DNA of 64,000 nt, taken from positions 1 through 64,000 of the forward strand of contig JAUHXK010000011.1 in NCBI GenBank assembly GCA_030427405.1, in the 5' to 3' direction. Positions 7,745 to 16,420 of this stretch are shown here, one piece after another. The stretch is from Alphaproteobacteria bacterium. GTDB lineage: Bacteria; Pseudomonadota; Alphaproteobacteria; Rhodobacterales; Rhodobacteraceae. The notes below the pieces were generated by a model. That model was given only the letters and a program-made list of their open reading frames with translations. It was not told where the DNA came from and searched no databases. The translations under genes were made by a program, and so were the position numbers. Numbering within the stretch: position 1 is the first letter of the stretch; each line of letters starts with the position of its first letter.

Positions 7745-8464
7745 GTGTCCAAGTTTAACCCGTTGCTACAAGGTTTATTGGCTTTGATAGAGTTATTTAA
7801 AGACGCAAATTTTTGGCTGGCGCTGTCGAATTTTGCGTGGCCGATCGCGCTGACCATAATCGCACTACTGTTTAGGAAACTTTTAGCGCAGCTTTTGAGA
7901 CGAGAAGCACTGACGATCAAAGTCGCTGGAATGGAGTTGAGCGTTCAGGATGTTGCTGAGCAAACCGGCAAAGGAATGTCCGATCTGCAAGAGCGGGTTG
8001 CCATCCTTGAGCAAAACTTCTCAAACGGTGGTAAGGCGAATGCTAAGAGCTTTTCCTCCGCTAACACCTCGGTGCTTTGGGTCGACGACTATCCGTCAAA
8101 TAACGCTTTCATTATTGAGAAACTGGAAAACGAAGGTATTCGGGTGAGAAAAGAGCTTTCCACTGATGCTGCTATTGGGGCGCTTGGAAATGATGAGTTC
8201 CAGATGATAATCAGCGATCTAGGTCGTGTTGAGAATGGGCAAGACAATCCATTTGCAGGATTAGAATTCGCGCGAGCATTGCGGGCGTCTGGCCACAATG
8301 CCCCTTTGCTTATTTTTGCGGGTCAACGAGGGCTCGAAAACAGGGATAAATTGCTGACAGCTGGTGCAAATCAGGTTACGTCCTCTCCAATCGATGTATT
8401 CAAGTTCGTTGAGCAGTATGCTGCGGTCGAGCCAGATGGCTCGATAGAGATTTCGGCGAAGTAA
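7745..8464 (+). CDS. Membrane-anchored receiver-like (REC) protein
   Basis: Protein of 239 aa from a GTG start. Residues 23-50 form one membrane segment, followed by a predicted helix with QDVAEQTGKGMSDLQERVAILEQ (about 68-90) that may be a coiled coil. Residues 108-225 are a CheY-like fold: acidic pair D114-D115 (VLWVDDYPSNN) and phospho-acceptor-like D158 (MIISDLGR). The usual Thr/Ser position is Ala192 (LLIFAG) and the usual Lys is Ser214 (TSSP). It may therefore be a pseudo-receiver or a divergent receiver. No output domain and no kinase lie nearby. The DNA is A+T-rich against its neighbours, and the gene sits in the cassette between rplP and rpmC. Confidence 0.75.
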   Translation: MSKFNPLLQGLLALIELFKDANFWLALSNFAWPIALTIIALLFRKLLAQLLRREALTIKVAGMELSVQDVAEQTGKGMSDLQERVAILEQNFSNGGKANAKSFSSANTSVLWVDDYPSNNAFIIEKLENEGIRVRKELSTDAAIGALGNDEFQMIISDLGRVENGQDNPFAGLEFARALRASGHNAPLLIFAGQRGLENRDKLLTAGANQVTSSPIDVFKFVEQYAAVEPDGSIEISAK

Positions 8465-8533
8465 GGATCAACTAGACCAGTCGATACGTTCTTTTGCAGC
8501 GCGACATTGGACCTAAACAAACCAAGTAAGTAA

Positions 8534-9154
8534 ATGCCACAGATTGAATCACTCTTCGTTACCCGCCTCTATCGCGCAGCCCTCTCCGAGTTCGATCCAA
8601 AGATCGACGCGGAAGAGCTGGAAAACTCCTGTCTTGTCATCGCCGAAGATGATGAGGCCGGGCAGGAATGGTGCGAGGAAAATGGCTATCCCGGCTATAC
8701 CAGCTATGCCTCGCTGACCGATCTGCCGTGGCGGTTCCCGATCTTCGCCGATCTGGTCGCGGCATTGGATCAGCATGTGGCCGCCTTTGCCAAGGATCTG
8801 GAGTTCGATCTGGGGGAGGGTGCGCTGAAGCTGGAAGACCTCTGGATCAACATCCTGCCTGAGGGTGGCATGCATTCCAGCCACCTGCACCCCCACAGCG
8901 TGATTTCGGGCACGACCTATGTGGCTATGCCCGATGGGGCGAGTGCACTGAAACTGGAAGACCCCCGCTCAGGCCGCATGATGGCGGCACCTACTCGGAT
9001 CAAAGGTGGACGGCGGGATTTGCAGCCGTTCATCTATGTGAAGCCGCAAGTGGGCGATGTTCTGCTGTGGGAAAGTTGGCTCCGCCACGAGGTTCCGATG
9101 AACATGTCCGAGGACGAGCGGATTTCGGTGAGTTTTAACTACAAGTGGGAGTGA
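8534..9154 (+). CDS. Putative 2-oxoglutarate/Fe(II) oxygenase (TIGR02466-like)
   Basis: Protein of 206 aa. The central HSSHLHPHSVISGTTYV (residues 114-130) and the distal WLRHEVPMN with H185, followed by R196 in ERISVSFNY, fit the double-stranded beta-helix core of this uncharacterised 2OG-Fe(II) oxygenase family. The substrate is unknown. It ends FNYKWE, typical for the family. It is a passenger in the rplP-rpmC cassette, and its base composition is closer to the chromosome than that of the receiver gene upstream. Confidence 0.8.
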   Translation: MPQIESLFVTRLYRAALSEFDPKIDAEELENSCLVIAEDDEAGQEWCEENGYPGYTSYASLTDLPWRFPIFADLVAALDQHVAAFAKDLEFDLGEGALKLEDLWINILPEGGMHSSHLHPHSVISGTTYVAMPDGASALKLEDPRSGRMMAAPTRIKGGRRDLQPFIYVKPQVGDVLLWESWLRHEVPMNMSEDERISVSFNYKWE

Positions 9155-9171
9155 GCCCCGGCCCGCATATC

Positions 9172-9198
9172 GGCAATTGCTCCGGTGGAGCGATTGAG
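9172..9198. repeat. Short hairpin repeat (copy 2)
   Basis: CAATTGCTCC (9174-9183), loop GGT, GGAGCGATTG (9187-9196), with one G-T pair. The core and flanks closely resemble the hairpin at 209-235, and it likewise follows a stop codon by about 20 bases. No T-run follows. Confidence 0.4.
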
Positions 9199-9351
9199 GG
9201 GCGAACGGGCCGAGCCCATTCCTGCCCCATAGGCTCTGATCACCTATTGCTATTCTCCTCCAAGTTGATTTGAAATCCGGCGAGCCGGCATGACTGTTTT
9301 TCGAAATAGGCAGAGATCGGCGCAGCGCTACCAACAAAAGACAAGAAGAAA

Positions 9352-9702
9352 ATGAAAAAGAACATCCTGGCCGCTATTAGCATGCTGGCCGTTACTTCGC
9401 CGGCATTTGCGGAACTCGGCCAAGCCCGAGAAGTTTCATGCCTGATAATTGAGGATGGGGAGACCAAGGTCGACGGCCCGTGCGAGTTTGACCCTACAGA
9501 TGGTTTTGGATCGTTTGATTTTCAAACATACAACGGAAAGTTCTGGGGCAGTTTCTATTCCGCCGGGGATGGAATTGGTGAAGTTGTTTGGAATGGCGAG
9601 CCTTATGCCTCTCATGCTCATAATATCCAGCGCGACTTGTTGCGTGAAGAAGCCTGTTGGGTAAACGACTACGCGACATTTTGTTTCTGGGATGATCGCT
9701 GA
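9352..9702 (+). CDS. Predicted secreted cysteine-containing protein (116 aa)
   Basis: No family is recognised. MKKNILAAISMLAVTSPAFA is a clear Sec signal peptide with AFA cleavage after residue 20. The mature protein of about 96 aa has four cysteines (30, 44, 102, 111), which could form two disulfides, and is rich in Trp, Phe and Tyr. The segment EVSCLIIEDGETKVDGPCEF and the end CFWDDR suggest a small beta-rich periplasmic protein. It lies alone between the oxygenase gene and the rpmC promoter. Confidence 0.6.
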   Translation: MKKNILAAISMLAVTSPAFAELGQAREVSCLIIEDGETKVDGPCEFDPTDGFGSFDFQTYNGKFWGSFYSAGDGIGEVVWNGEPYASHAHNIQRDLLREEACWVNDYATFCFWDDR

Positions 9703-9736
9703 ACTCGGGTACTGGATCAGCTCGGCAAACTTTCCC

Positions 9737-9764
9737 TTGCCACCCACACCCCAAACCCTTATAC
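9737..9764 (+). promoter_or_regulatory. Putative promoter of the rpmC block
   Basis: TTGCCA (9737-9742) and TTATAC (9759-9764) with a 16-base C/A-rich spacer containing CCCCAAACCC. It has the same layout as the rpsJ and rplB promoter-like sequences and would restart ribosomal transcription after the second cassette. Confidence 0.5.
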
Positions 9765-9821
9765 GGCGGCATCCTGCGATCTCCCGGCGTTGTCGGGCGA
9801 TTCGTATGTCTATCATTCATC

Positions 9822-9865
9822 CACCAGGTCAAAGGTGACCCGTACACGGGGCCTTCTGGTGTTTT
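9822..9865 (+). promoter_or_regulatory. Possible attenuator in the rpmC leader
   Basis: CACCAG (9822-9827) pairs with CTGGTG (9856-9861) and CCCGT with ACGGG inside it (9839-9843 with 9846-9850), followed by TTTT. A competing hairpin GGTCA/TGACC (9827-9831 with 9836-9840) shares bases with both. Two mutually exclusive folds just before the rpmC ribosome site resemble an attenuation device. Confidence 0.35.
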
Positions 9866-9883
9866 GAGAAAAGGAAAAAGGCG

Positions 9884-10090
9884 ATGAACGCCCAAGAACT
9901 GCGTGACAAGACCCCGGACCAGCTCCGCGAGGAACTGGCCAACCTGAAGAAAGAAAGCTTTAACCTGCGCTTTCAACAGGCAACCGGTCAGCTGGAAAAC
10001 ACTGCTGGTATCAAAGCGGCCCGCCGCAACGCTGCCCGCGTCAAAACCATTCTGAACCAAAAGGCCGCTGCTGCGGCATCCGAGGAGTAA
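9884..10090 (+). CDS. rpmC: 50S ribosomal protein L29
   Basis: Protein of 68 aa. It starts [21 protein letters not shown] and contains the family signature [23 protein letters not shown]. It is helical and binds near the exit tunnel. It is first in the block after the second cassette, with AAAAGGAAAAAGG as ribosome site. rpsQ follows after four bases. Confidence 0.98.
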   Translation: MNAQELRDKTPDQLREELANLKKESFNLRFQQATGQLENTAGIKAARRNAARVKTILNQKAAAAASEE

Positions 10091-10094
10091 TCAG

Positions 10095-10325
10095 ATGCCC
10101 AAGCGTATCCTGTCCGGAATCGTAACCAGCGACGCCAACGAGCAAACAGTGACTGTTTCGGTTGAACGCCGTTTCAAGCACCCGCTGCTGCACAAAACCG
10201 TTCGTAAGTCCAAGAAATACCGGGCTCATGACGAAAAGAACGCCTTCAAGGTCGGCGACACCGTACGCATCATCGAATGCGCGCCGAAATCGAAGACGAA
10301 ACGTTGGGAAGTTCTGGAGGCGTAA
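10095..10325 (+). CDS. rpsQ: 30S ribosomal protein S17
   Basis: Protein of 76 aa, the short alphaproteobacterial form. It has the OB-fold signatures [20 protein letters not shown] and [17 protein letters not shown]. It binds 16S rRNA helices in the body of the small subunit. It ends the classical S10 operon. A 76-base gap with partly self-complementary CTGGGGG...CCCCCACAG then separates it from rplN, the classical first gene of the spc operon. Confidence 0.98.
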   Translation: MPKRILSGIVTSDANEQTVTVSVERRFKHPLLHKTVRKSKKYRAHDEKNAFKVGDTVRIIECAPKSKTKRWEVLEA

Positions 10326-10401
10326 GCTTCCGGGATTTTTCCATTTGTCGAAACCCTGGGGGAACTAACGAGACCAGCCCCCACAGGTCGGGAGAAACCA
10401 C

Positions 10402-10770
10402 ATGATCCAGATGCAGACCAATCTGGATGTCGCTGACAACTCCGGCGCACGCCGAGTTCAGTGCATCAAGGTCCTGGGTGGTTCCAAGCGTAAATACGCC
10501 TCCGTTGGCGACATCATTGTCGTCTCGGTGAAGGAAGCCATCCCGCGCGGCCGCGTAAAGAAAGGTGACGTCCGTAAGGCCGTCGTCGTACGCACCGCCA
10601 AGGAAGTCCGTCGCGAAGACGGCACCGCGATCCGTTTCGATCGCAACGCCGCCGTCATCCTGAACAACAACAACGAGCCCGTAGGTACCCGTATCTTTGG
10701 CCCCGTTGTTCGCGAACTGCGCGGCAAGAACTTCATGAAAATCATCTCGCTGGCTCCGGAGGTGCTGTAA
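10402..10770 (+). CDS. rplN: 50S ribosomal protein L14
   Basis: Protein of 122 aa starting [27 protein letters not shown] in four overlapping short motifs typical of L14. It contains [12 protein letters not shown] and ends [13 protein letters not shown]14 lies on the 50S interface and contacts 16S rRNA. First gene of the spc part. A GGGAGAAACC ribosome site precedes the start; rplX follows after two bases. Confidence 0.98.
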   Translation: MIQMQTNLDVADNSGARRVQCIKVLGGSKRKYASVGDIIVVSVKEAIPRGRVKKGDVRKAVVVRTAKEVRREDGTAIRFDRNAAVILNNNNEPVGTRIFGPVVRELRGKNFMKIISLAPEVL

Positions 10771-10772
10771 TC

Positions 10773-11084
10773 ATGGCTGCTAAACTCCGCAAAGGCGACA
10801 AGGTCGTCGTGCTGGCCGGCAAGGACAAGGGAAAAGAGGGAACCATTACCTCGGTTGACCCCAAGGCCGGTAAAGCTGTTGTCGATGGCATCAACATCGC
10901 CATCCGCCACACCCGTCAGTCGCAAACCTCGCAAGGTGGTCGCCTGCCTCAGGCAAACCCGATCGAGCTGTCGAACCTGGCACTGCTGGACAAGAACGGC
11001 AAAGCAACCCGCGTTGGCTTCCGCATGGAAGGCGACAAGAAGGTGCGTTTCGCCAAGACCACAGGGGACGTGATCGATGCTTGA
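10773..11084 (+). CDS. rplX: 50S ribosomal protein L24
   Basis: Protein of 103 aa with the KOW motif [19 protein letters not shown] at the N-terminus. L24 is an assembly initiator that binds 23S rRNA domain I. The last eight bases overlap the start of rplE in a different frame, implying translational coupling. Confidence 0.98.
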   Translation: MAAKLRKGDKVVVLAGKDKGKEGTITSVDPKAGKAVVDGINIAIRHTRQSQTSQGGRLPQANPIELSNLALLDKNGKATRVGFRMEGDKKVRFAKTTGDVIDA

Positions 11085-11637
11085 TACCGCAACCTACACC
11101 CCGCGTCTGAAAACTCAGTACGCCGAAACCATCCGTGCCGCTCTGAAAGAAGAGTTCGGCTACAAGAACGACATGCAGCTGCCCAAGCTGGACAAAATCG
11201 TTCTGAACATCGGTTGTGGTGCTGAGGCCGTCAAAGACTCGAAGAAAGCGAAAGCTGCCGTCGAAGATCTGACTGCGATTGCTGGTCAAAAGGCCGTTGC
11301 AACCAAGGCGAAGAAGTCGATCGCGGGTTTCCGCGTCCGTGAAGACATGCCGCTGGGCGCGAAAGTGACCCTGCGCGGTGACCGGATGTACGAATTCCTG
11401 GATCGCCTGATCACCATCGCGCTGCCGCGCGTTCGTGACTTCCGCGGTGTAAAGCCGTCTTTCGATGGTCAGGGCAACTTTGCCATGGGCATGAAAGAGC
11501 ACATCGTGTTCCCGGAAATCGACTTCGACAAGGTCGACGAGGTCTGGGGCCTGGATATCGTAATTGCCACCACAGCGAAAACCGACGCTGAAGCAAAGGC
11601 ACTGTTGAAAGCTTTCAACATGCCGTTCAACGCGTAA
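11077..11637 (+). CDS. rplE: 50S ribosomal protein L5
   Basis: Protein of 186 aa. Motifs [37 protein letters not shown] and [17 protein letters not shown] identify L5, which binds 5S rRNA and contacts tRNA in the P site. The start at 11077 overlaps rplX by eight bases. The N-terminus has the alphaproteobacterial extension [19 protein letters not shown]. Confidence 0.98.
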   Translation: MLDTATYTPRLKTQYAETIRAALKEEFGYKNDMQLPKLDKIVLNIGCGAEAVKDSKKAKAAVEDLTAIAGQKAVATKAKKSIAGFRVREDMPLGAKVTLRGDRMYEFLDRLITIALPRVRDFRGVKPSFDGQGNFAMGMKEHIVFPEIDFDKVDEVWGLDIVIATTAKTDAEAKALLKAFNMPFNA

Positions 11638-11656
11638 GCGCCGGGAGGATTGAGAC

Positions 11657-11962
11657 ATGGCTAAAAAAGCAATGATCGAACGCGAGAAGAAGCGCGAACG
11701 CCTGGTGGCCAAATATGCCGCGAAGCGTGCCGAGCTGAAAGAAATCGCGAATGACGAGAGCAAGCCGATGGAAGAGCGTTTCAAAGCGCGTCTGAAACTG
11801 GCGAAACTGCCGCGCAACAGCTCGGCTACCCGTCTGCACAACCGTTGTCAGCTGACCGGTCGTCCCCACGCTTACTACCGTAAGCTGAAGGTCAGCCGTA
11901 TCGCGCTGCGCGAGCTGGGTTCTGCTGGTCAGATCCCCGGCATGGTGAAATCGAGCTGGTAA
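11657..11962 (+). CDS. rpsN: 30S ribosomal protein S14 (zinc-free, long form)
   Basis: Protein of 101 aa, the long C-minus form without the CxxC zinc motifs. The C-terminal signature [20 protein letters not shown] is intact. It starts [17 protein letters not shown]. It binds the 30S head. GGGAGGA precedes the start by about seven bases. Confidence 0.98.
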   Translation: MAKKAMIEREKKRERLVAKYAAKRAELKEIANDESKPMEERFKARLKLAKLPRNSSATRLHNRCQLTGRPHAYYRKLKVSRIALRELGSAGQIPGMVKSSW

Positions 11963-11975
11963 GGGAGACATAGAT

Positions 11976-12368
11976 ATGAATGATCCTATCGGCGATATGC
12001 TCACCCGCATCCGCAACGCGCAAATGCGCGGCAAGTCCACCGTTTCCACCCCCGCATCCAAGCTGCGCGGTTGGGTTCTGGACGTGCTGGCGGACGAAGG
12101 TTACATCCGTGGCTACGAGGCGACGACCGGTGAAAACGGTCACCCCGCCATCGAAATCAGCCTGAAATACTACGAAGGCACCCCTGTCATTCGCGAACTG
12201 AAGCGGGTTTCCAAGCCCGGTCGCCGCGTTTACATGGGCGTCAATGACATCCCGCAGGTCCGTCAGGGTCTGGGCGTGTCGATTGTCAGCACTCCGAAAG
12301 GTGTGATGTCGGACGCAAACGCTCGCTCCAACAATGTTGGTGGCGAAGTGCTCTGCACCGTCTTCTAA
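11976..12368 (+). CDS. rpsH: 30S ribosomal protein S8
   Basis: Protein of 130 aa starting [20 protein letters not shown], with the C-terminal signature [21 protein letters not shown]8 binds helix 21 of 16S rRNA. In enterobacteria it also represses the spc operon by binding near rplE; such a site is not evident by eye here. rplF follows after 11 bases containing AAGGAGG. Confidence 0.98.
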   Translation: MNDPIGDMLTRIRNAQMRGKSTVSTPASKLRGWVLDVLADEGYIRGYEATTGENGHPAIEISLKYYEGTPVIRELKRVSKPGRRVYMGVNDIPQVRQGLGVSIVSTPKGVMSDANARSNNVGGEVLCTVF

Positions 12369-12379
12369 GGAGGTCTGCA

Positions 12380-12913
12380 ATGTCTCGTATTGGTAAAAAA
12401 CCGGTCGAGCTGCCCAGCGGCGTTTCCGCCTCTGTGTCGGGTCAGACCATCGAAGTCAAAGGTCCGAAAGGCACCCGCAGCTTCACCGCAACTGACGACG
12501 TAACGCTGTCGGTCGAAGACAACGTGGTCAAAATTGATCCGCGTGGTTCGTCCAAGCGTGCTCGCCAGCAGTGGGGCATGAGCCGCACCATGGTTGCCAA
12601 CCTGGTAACCGGTGTGACTGAAGGCTTCAAAAAAGAGCTGGAGATCCAGGGTGTTGGTTACCGGGCGCAGATGCAGGGCAACACCCTGAAGCTGAACCTG
12701 GGCTACAGCCACGATGTTGATTTCACTGCTCCGGAAGGTGTCACCATCACCGCACCGAAGCAGACCGAGATCGTTGTGGAAGGTATCGACCAGCAGCAGG
12801 TGGGCGAAGTCGCGGCCAAAATCCGCGAATGGCGCCGTCCCGAGCCGTACAAAGGCAAGGGCATCCGCTATAAGGGCGAGTTCATCTTCCGCAAGGAAGG
12901 CAAGAAGAAGTAA
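12380..12913 (+). CDS. rplF: 50S ribosomal protein L6
   Basis: Protein of 177 aa starting [15 protein letters not shown]. It has two tandem L6 folds and the C-terminal signature [21 protein letters not shown]6 lies near the factor-binding site of the 50S subunit. Length and sequence are normal for the family; it is tightly spaced with rpsH and rplR. Confidence 0.98.
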   Translation: MSRIGKKPVELPSGVSASVSGQTIEVKGPKGTRSFTATDDVTLSVEDNVVKIDPRGSSKRARQQWGMSRTMVANLVTGVTEGFKKELEIQGVGYRAQMQGNTLKLNLGYSHDVDFTAPEGVTITAPKQTEIVVEGIDQQQVGEVAAKIREWRRPEPYKGKGIRYKGEFIFRKEGKKK

Positions 12914-12924
12914 GGACGCAAACA

Positions 12925-13284
12925 ATGGCAAACAGCAAAAGAACCCTGTTTCTGAAGCGCCGCCTGCGCGTTCGGAACAAACTTCGCAAAGTCAACGCCG
13001 GCCGTGTACGCCTGTCGGTTCACCGTTCGAACAAGAACATCAGCGTCCAGCTGATCGACGACGTTCGTGGCGTGACCCTGGCATCGGCCTCGACCCTGGA
13101 AAAAGATCTGGGTGTTGTTGGCAAGAACAACGTCGAAGCGGCCACCAAAGTGGGCGCGGCCATCGCCGAGCGTGCCAAGAAGGCAGGCGTCGAAGAGGCC
13201 TATTTCGATCGTGGTGGCTTCCTGTTCCACGGCAAGGTGAAGGCAGTTGCCGACGCCGCGCGTGAAGGTGGTCTGAAGATCTAA
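12925..13284 (+). CDS. rplR: 50S ribosomal protein L18
   Basis: Protein of 119 aa starting [22 protein letters not shown], with [18 protein letters not shown] and the end [20 protein letters not shown]. It binds 5S rRNA together with L5. A 116-base gap follows before rpsE. That gap contains the short inverted repeat GGGCGG...CCGCCC near 13292-13309 but no full terminator. Confidence 0.98.
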   Translation: MANSKRTLFLKRRLRVRNKLRKVNAGRVRLSVHRSNKNISVQLIDDVRGVTLASASTLEKDLGVVGKNNVEAATKVGAAIAERAKKAGVEEAYFDRGGFLFHGKVKAVADAAREGGLKI

Positions 13285-13400
13285 GACTTGCGGGCGGGTT
13301 TCGATCCGCCCCGATGATCCGGGGGCACTGGCGACAGTCGGGGCTCACTTGGATTGAAGAAAACGGCGCCGTATGCGCCACATGAGAAAAGGGATGCCAA

Positions 13401-13964
13401 ATGGCAGAACGTGAAAACCGTCGTGGCCGTGGCCGCGACCGTGAAGAAGCACCGGAATTTGCAGATCGCCTGGTCGCAATCAACCGCGTGTCGAAAACCG
13501 TAAAAGGTGGTAAGCGCTTTGGCTTCGCCGCTCTGGTGGTTGTCGGCGATCAGAAAGGCCGTGTCGGCTTTGGCAAGGGCAAAGCGAAAGAAGTACCTGA
13601 AGCCATCCGTAAGGCGACTGAGCAAGCCAAGCGTCAGATGATCCGCGTGCAACTGCGCGAAGGTCGTACTCTGCACCACGACATCGAGGGCCGTCACGGC
13701 GCTGGTAAAGTGGTCATGCGCACCGCACCTGAAGGTACCGGTATCATCGCCGGTGGTCCGATGCGTGCTGTGTTCGAAATGCTGGGCGTTAAGGACGTTG
13801 TGTCCAAGTCGCTGGGCTCGCAGAACCCGTACAACATGATCCGCGCCACCATCAACGGCCTGCAGAAAGAGCAGAGCCCGCGTTCGGTTGCCGCACGTCG
13901 TGGTAAAAAAGTTGCCGACATCCTGCCCAAGCGGGACGAAGCACCGGCTGAAGCCGAAGCGTAA
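13401..13964 (+). CDS. rpsE: 30S ribosomal protein S5
   Basis: Protein of 187 aa. A charged N-terminus ([16 protein letters not shown]) precedes the double-stranded RNA-binding fold with [23 protein letters not shown] and the C-terminal [18 protein letters not shown]5 maintains decoding accuracy and lines the mRNA entry. The C-terminal tail is rich in Ala and Glu, as in related bacteria. rpmD follows after 13 bases with a GGAG site. Confidence 0.98.
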   Translation: MAERENRRGRGRDREEAPEFADRLVAINRVSKTVKGGKRFGFAALVVVGDQKGRVGFGKGKAKEVPEAIRKATEQAKRQMIRVQLREGRTLHHDIEGRHGAGKVVMRTAPEGTGIIAGGPMRAVFEMLGVKDVVSKSLGSQNPYNMIRATINGLQKEQSPRSVAARRGKKVADILPKRDEAPAEAEA

Positions 13965-13977
13965 GGAGTAGCGAGCA

Positions 13978-14166
13978 ATGGCAAAAACCATCGTCGTAAA
14001 ACAGATCGGCTCTCCGATCCGTCGCCCCGCCGAACAGCGCGCAACCCTGATCGGTCTGGGCCTGAACAAGATGAACAAAACCCGCGAGCTTGAGGACACC
14101 CCCTCGGTCCGCGGCATGGTCAACAAGATCCCGCATCTGGTTGAGATCATCGAAGAACGCGGCTAA
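13978..14166 (+). CDS. rpmD: 50S ribosomal protein L30
   Basis: Protein of 62 aa with the L30 signature [20 protein letters not shown] and [18 protein letters not shown]. In the classical spc operon rplO follows at once. Here a terminator and a 2.6-kb cassette on both strands intervene. Confidence 0.97.
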   Translation: MAKTIVVKQIGSPIRRPAEQRATLIGLGLNKMNKTRELEDTPSVRGMVNKIPHLVEIIEERG

Positions 14167-14189
14167 GCGCGGCGTCTTGAAAGAACTGA

Positions 14190-14217
14190 AAGGCCTCCGA
14201 AGTTTCGGGGGCCTTTT
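14190..14217 (+). terminator. Terminator after rpmD
   Basis: AGGCCTCCGA and TCGGGGGCCT pair around AGTT with one G-T pair, followed by TTTTCG. It ends the rpmC-rpmD block and could also serve the convergent MFS gene. Confidence 0.85.
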
Positions 14218-14287
14218 TCGTGCGCAAAACCGTATTTCTTCGCGTGAACCTCGGTTTGACTGATGCCTCAAGCCATCTGACTGGCGG

Positions 14288-15577
14288 CTATTCCACCGGT
14301 GCGGCCATCCGTCTGGCCAGAAGTCCGACCAGAATCACTGCAATAATCAGAAACACGGCGCCGGTCGTCCAGGCCGTCGGGGTAGAATAGACATCGGCGA
14401 TAGCCCCCGCCAAAATCAGACCCAAAGCTGCGCCAAGTTGCTGTATCAACGACCGCAATGACAGCATTGTTGATCGCTGACGGTCGTCTACGCATCGATG
14501 CAAAATACTGCTGGCTGGCGTCTCAGAGACGCCAAGGACAACCGAATAGAGGATGAAAACCGTGACAAAGCCTGCGATACCGCCTTGCCAGGCCAATGCG
14601 ATCTGAACGCCTGCCAAACAGGCAAAAGCCGCAGCAAGCGTGATGGCGTGCCGCCGCTTGAAAATCCGGCTGATAGCAGGGGACAGCCACGCACCAAACG
14701 CGATCGAAAAGAAATAGGCGGCCGTCAGAATGCCAATCACCGTGTTTGCAAAGCCGTCCTCGAGCATGGGTTTTGCATGGGTCGGCCAGATCACCTCAAC
14801 GGGGTTGGTGGCCATAAGAAAAAAGGCCAGCGCCGCCAAAAGCACCGATAACGCCGGGTGTTTCAGGGCAAGTAGACCCGCGTCTTTGATCACCAATGGA
14901 ACGGCTGCAAAACCCTGTTTCAGGGCGCGCGGGTTCAGCGGGCGCGGTTTTTCCACTATGAAAACCTGAGTGTATACGAACACCCCGAACATCACCGCCA
15001 AGCTTGCCACATAGGAAACATCATAGGCACTGAAGCCCAGCCTCTCTGCCGCCGGGCCAAAAAGATCGGGCAGAAAGCCCCCAAGAACAGCCCCCGCAGC
15101 CAATCCCATGGCGTTGGCCCATTGCGCCTTTGCAAGCGCAGGTTGAACATCCACATCGGGCATCTCGGCTTTGAAGGTTTCGACGAACCAGGCGTCAAGC
15201 GTGCCCGACCGCAATGCGCGCCCAAATCCGATAAAGGCGAATGAAAACGCGAGGACATAGAAGTCGCGCGTCGAAAGAAAAAGCACAAGTGAGATCACGC
15301 TGGCCATCACCGCCGCCAGAAAGACCGGCTTGCGTCCAATTGTGTCGGCCAATCCCCCAAACGGAAGTTCCATCGCCAGGGTCGTGATTGAGTAGACCCC
15401 GAACAGCAGCGATATCTGGAAAAGGTCCATCCCTCGGTCGGTCAAAGCCAATGCGACGACGGCGACCGTCAAACCCATCGCAAAACGATCGAGAAACTGG
15501 TGGATTTGAAACACCCGTATGTGCCGTCTTGCCGGACCGGTCAGCGTAGCGATCGAGAACTCTAATTCCGTTGCCAT
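14288..15577 (-). CDS. Major facilitator superfamily transporter
   Basis: Protein of 429 aa with about twelve hydrophobic segments. Between helices 2 and 3 is the MFS motif A, FGGLADTIGRKPVF (residues 73-86). The cytoplasmic loop between the two halves is marked by EKPRPLNPRAL near residue 210. The substrate cannot be told from sequence; drug or metabolite efflux is usual for such proteins. It is on the minus strand, convergent with rpmD and divergent from the acetyltransferase gene, and is part of the cassette that separates rpmD from rplO. Confidence 0.85.
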   Translation of the reverse strand: MATELEFSIATLTGPARRHIRVFQIHQFLDRFAMGLTVAVVALALTDRGMDLFQISLLFGVYSITTLAMELPFGGLADTIGRKPVFLAAVMASVISLVLFLSTRDFYVLAFSFAFIGFGRALRSGTLDAWFVETFKAEMPDVDVQPALAKAQWANAMGLAAGAVLGGFLPDLFGPAAERLGFSAYDVSYVASLAVMFGVFVYTQVFIVEKPRPLNPRALKQGFAAVPLVIKDAGLLALKHPALSVLLAALAFFLMATNPVEVIWPTHAKPMLEDGFANTVIGILTAAYFFSIAFGAWLSPAISRIFKRRHAITLAAAFACLAGVQIALAWQGGIAGFVTVFILYSVVLGVSETPASSILHRCVDDRQRSTMLSLRSLIQQLGAALGLILAGAIADVYSTPTAWTTGAVFLIIAVILVGLLARRMAAPVE

Positions 15578-15786
15578 GGTCGCACCTTCGGCTTTGCTGG
15601 CAACTTGCGCAATAACCCGGCGGGGTTGTTGGCGGTTTCTTTTGCACGGGACGGGAGCGCCGGTATGGCACTTGGCGCGGGCAGACGTTCAAAATGATTT
15701 GATATGGGCACAGCCCCCTCAGCCTTGCAATTGTGGGCCAGTTGGTCACCGATGGCCCATCAACCTGCCCAAGGTGCAAACTGGCT

Positions 15787-16266
15787 TTGAAACCCGAGAT
15801 TAGATTTACACGGTTAACTGAAATCGACCCCGGCGAGATCGTCGCGCATATGTCCGATCCGCGCCTTGCTGCGCATATGCCGCTTTTGACATCCCCCTTT
15901 GACATGTCCACTGCGCGAAAGTTTGTCGCGGCCAAGGAAGAATGCTGGCGTCGGGACGGGCTTGGTCACTGGGCCTTTTTGGCAGACAACGTCTATGTTG
16001 GGTGGGGCGGGTTCCAAAAAGAAGGCAAAGAGTGGGATTTTGGCCTGGTACTCAGGCCAGAGGCATTCGGCTTGGGCGTTCGTATCTCAAAACTGGCCAT
16101 CGCATTCGCAAAAAAGGACAGCCGCATCCCCTTCGTGACCTTTCTGCTTCCTCCATCGCGCAAGAACCTGGGCGCCTTGAAACGGCTGGGCGCAACCTTT
16201 GAAGGTGACAGCGATTACAATGGGTCAATCTTCCACAAATATCGCTTAGGGACTGAAACGCCGTAA
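15787..16266 (+). CDS. GNAT-family N-acetyltransferase
   Basis: About 159 aa from the TTG at 15787, chosen because the product then begins MKPEIRFTRLTEIDP as is usual for the family. AAGGTG lies about 11 bases upstream. A GTG at 15733 would add 18 residues with CPRC but has no ribosome site. The core has HWAFLADNVYVGWGGFQKEG and the acetyl-CoA loop region LRPEAFGLGVRISKLAI. LLPPSRKNLGALKRLGATFEG gives the final strand and helix. The acceptor is unknown. Confidence 0.75.
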   Translation: MKPEIRFTRLTEIDPGEIVAHMSDPRLAAHMPLLTSPFDMSTARKFVAAKEECWRRDGLGHWAFLADNVYVGWGGFQKEGKEWDFGLVLRPEAFGLGVRISKLAIAFAKKDSRIPFVTFLLPPSRKNLGALKRLGATFEGDSDYNGSIFHKYRLGTETP

Positions 16267-16420
16267 CAGGATGTCCCCGGCTATTCAAAAAACGCATAGC
16301 GGGTAGACCTTTTTCAGAGTTGTTAGCGCTATCCAGCAGGCCTATCTGAGCCTTGTCCAAAGACAGAAACAAACAAGCGATATCGGGGAATGCGCCCCGA
16401 CTTTTGAAAGGAATACTGAT

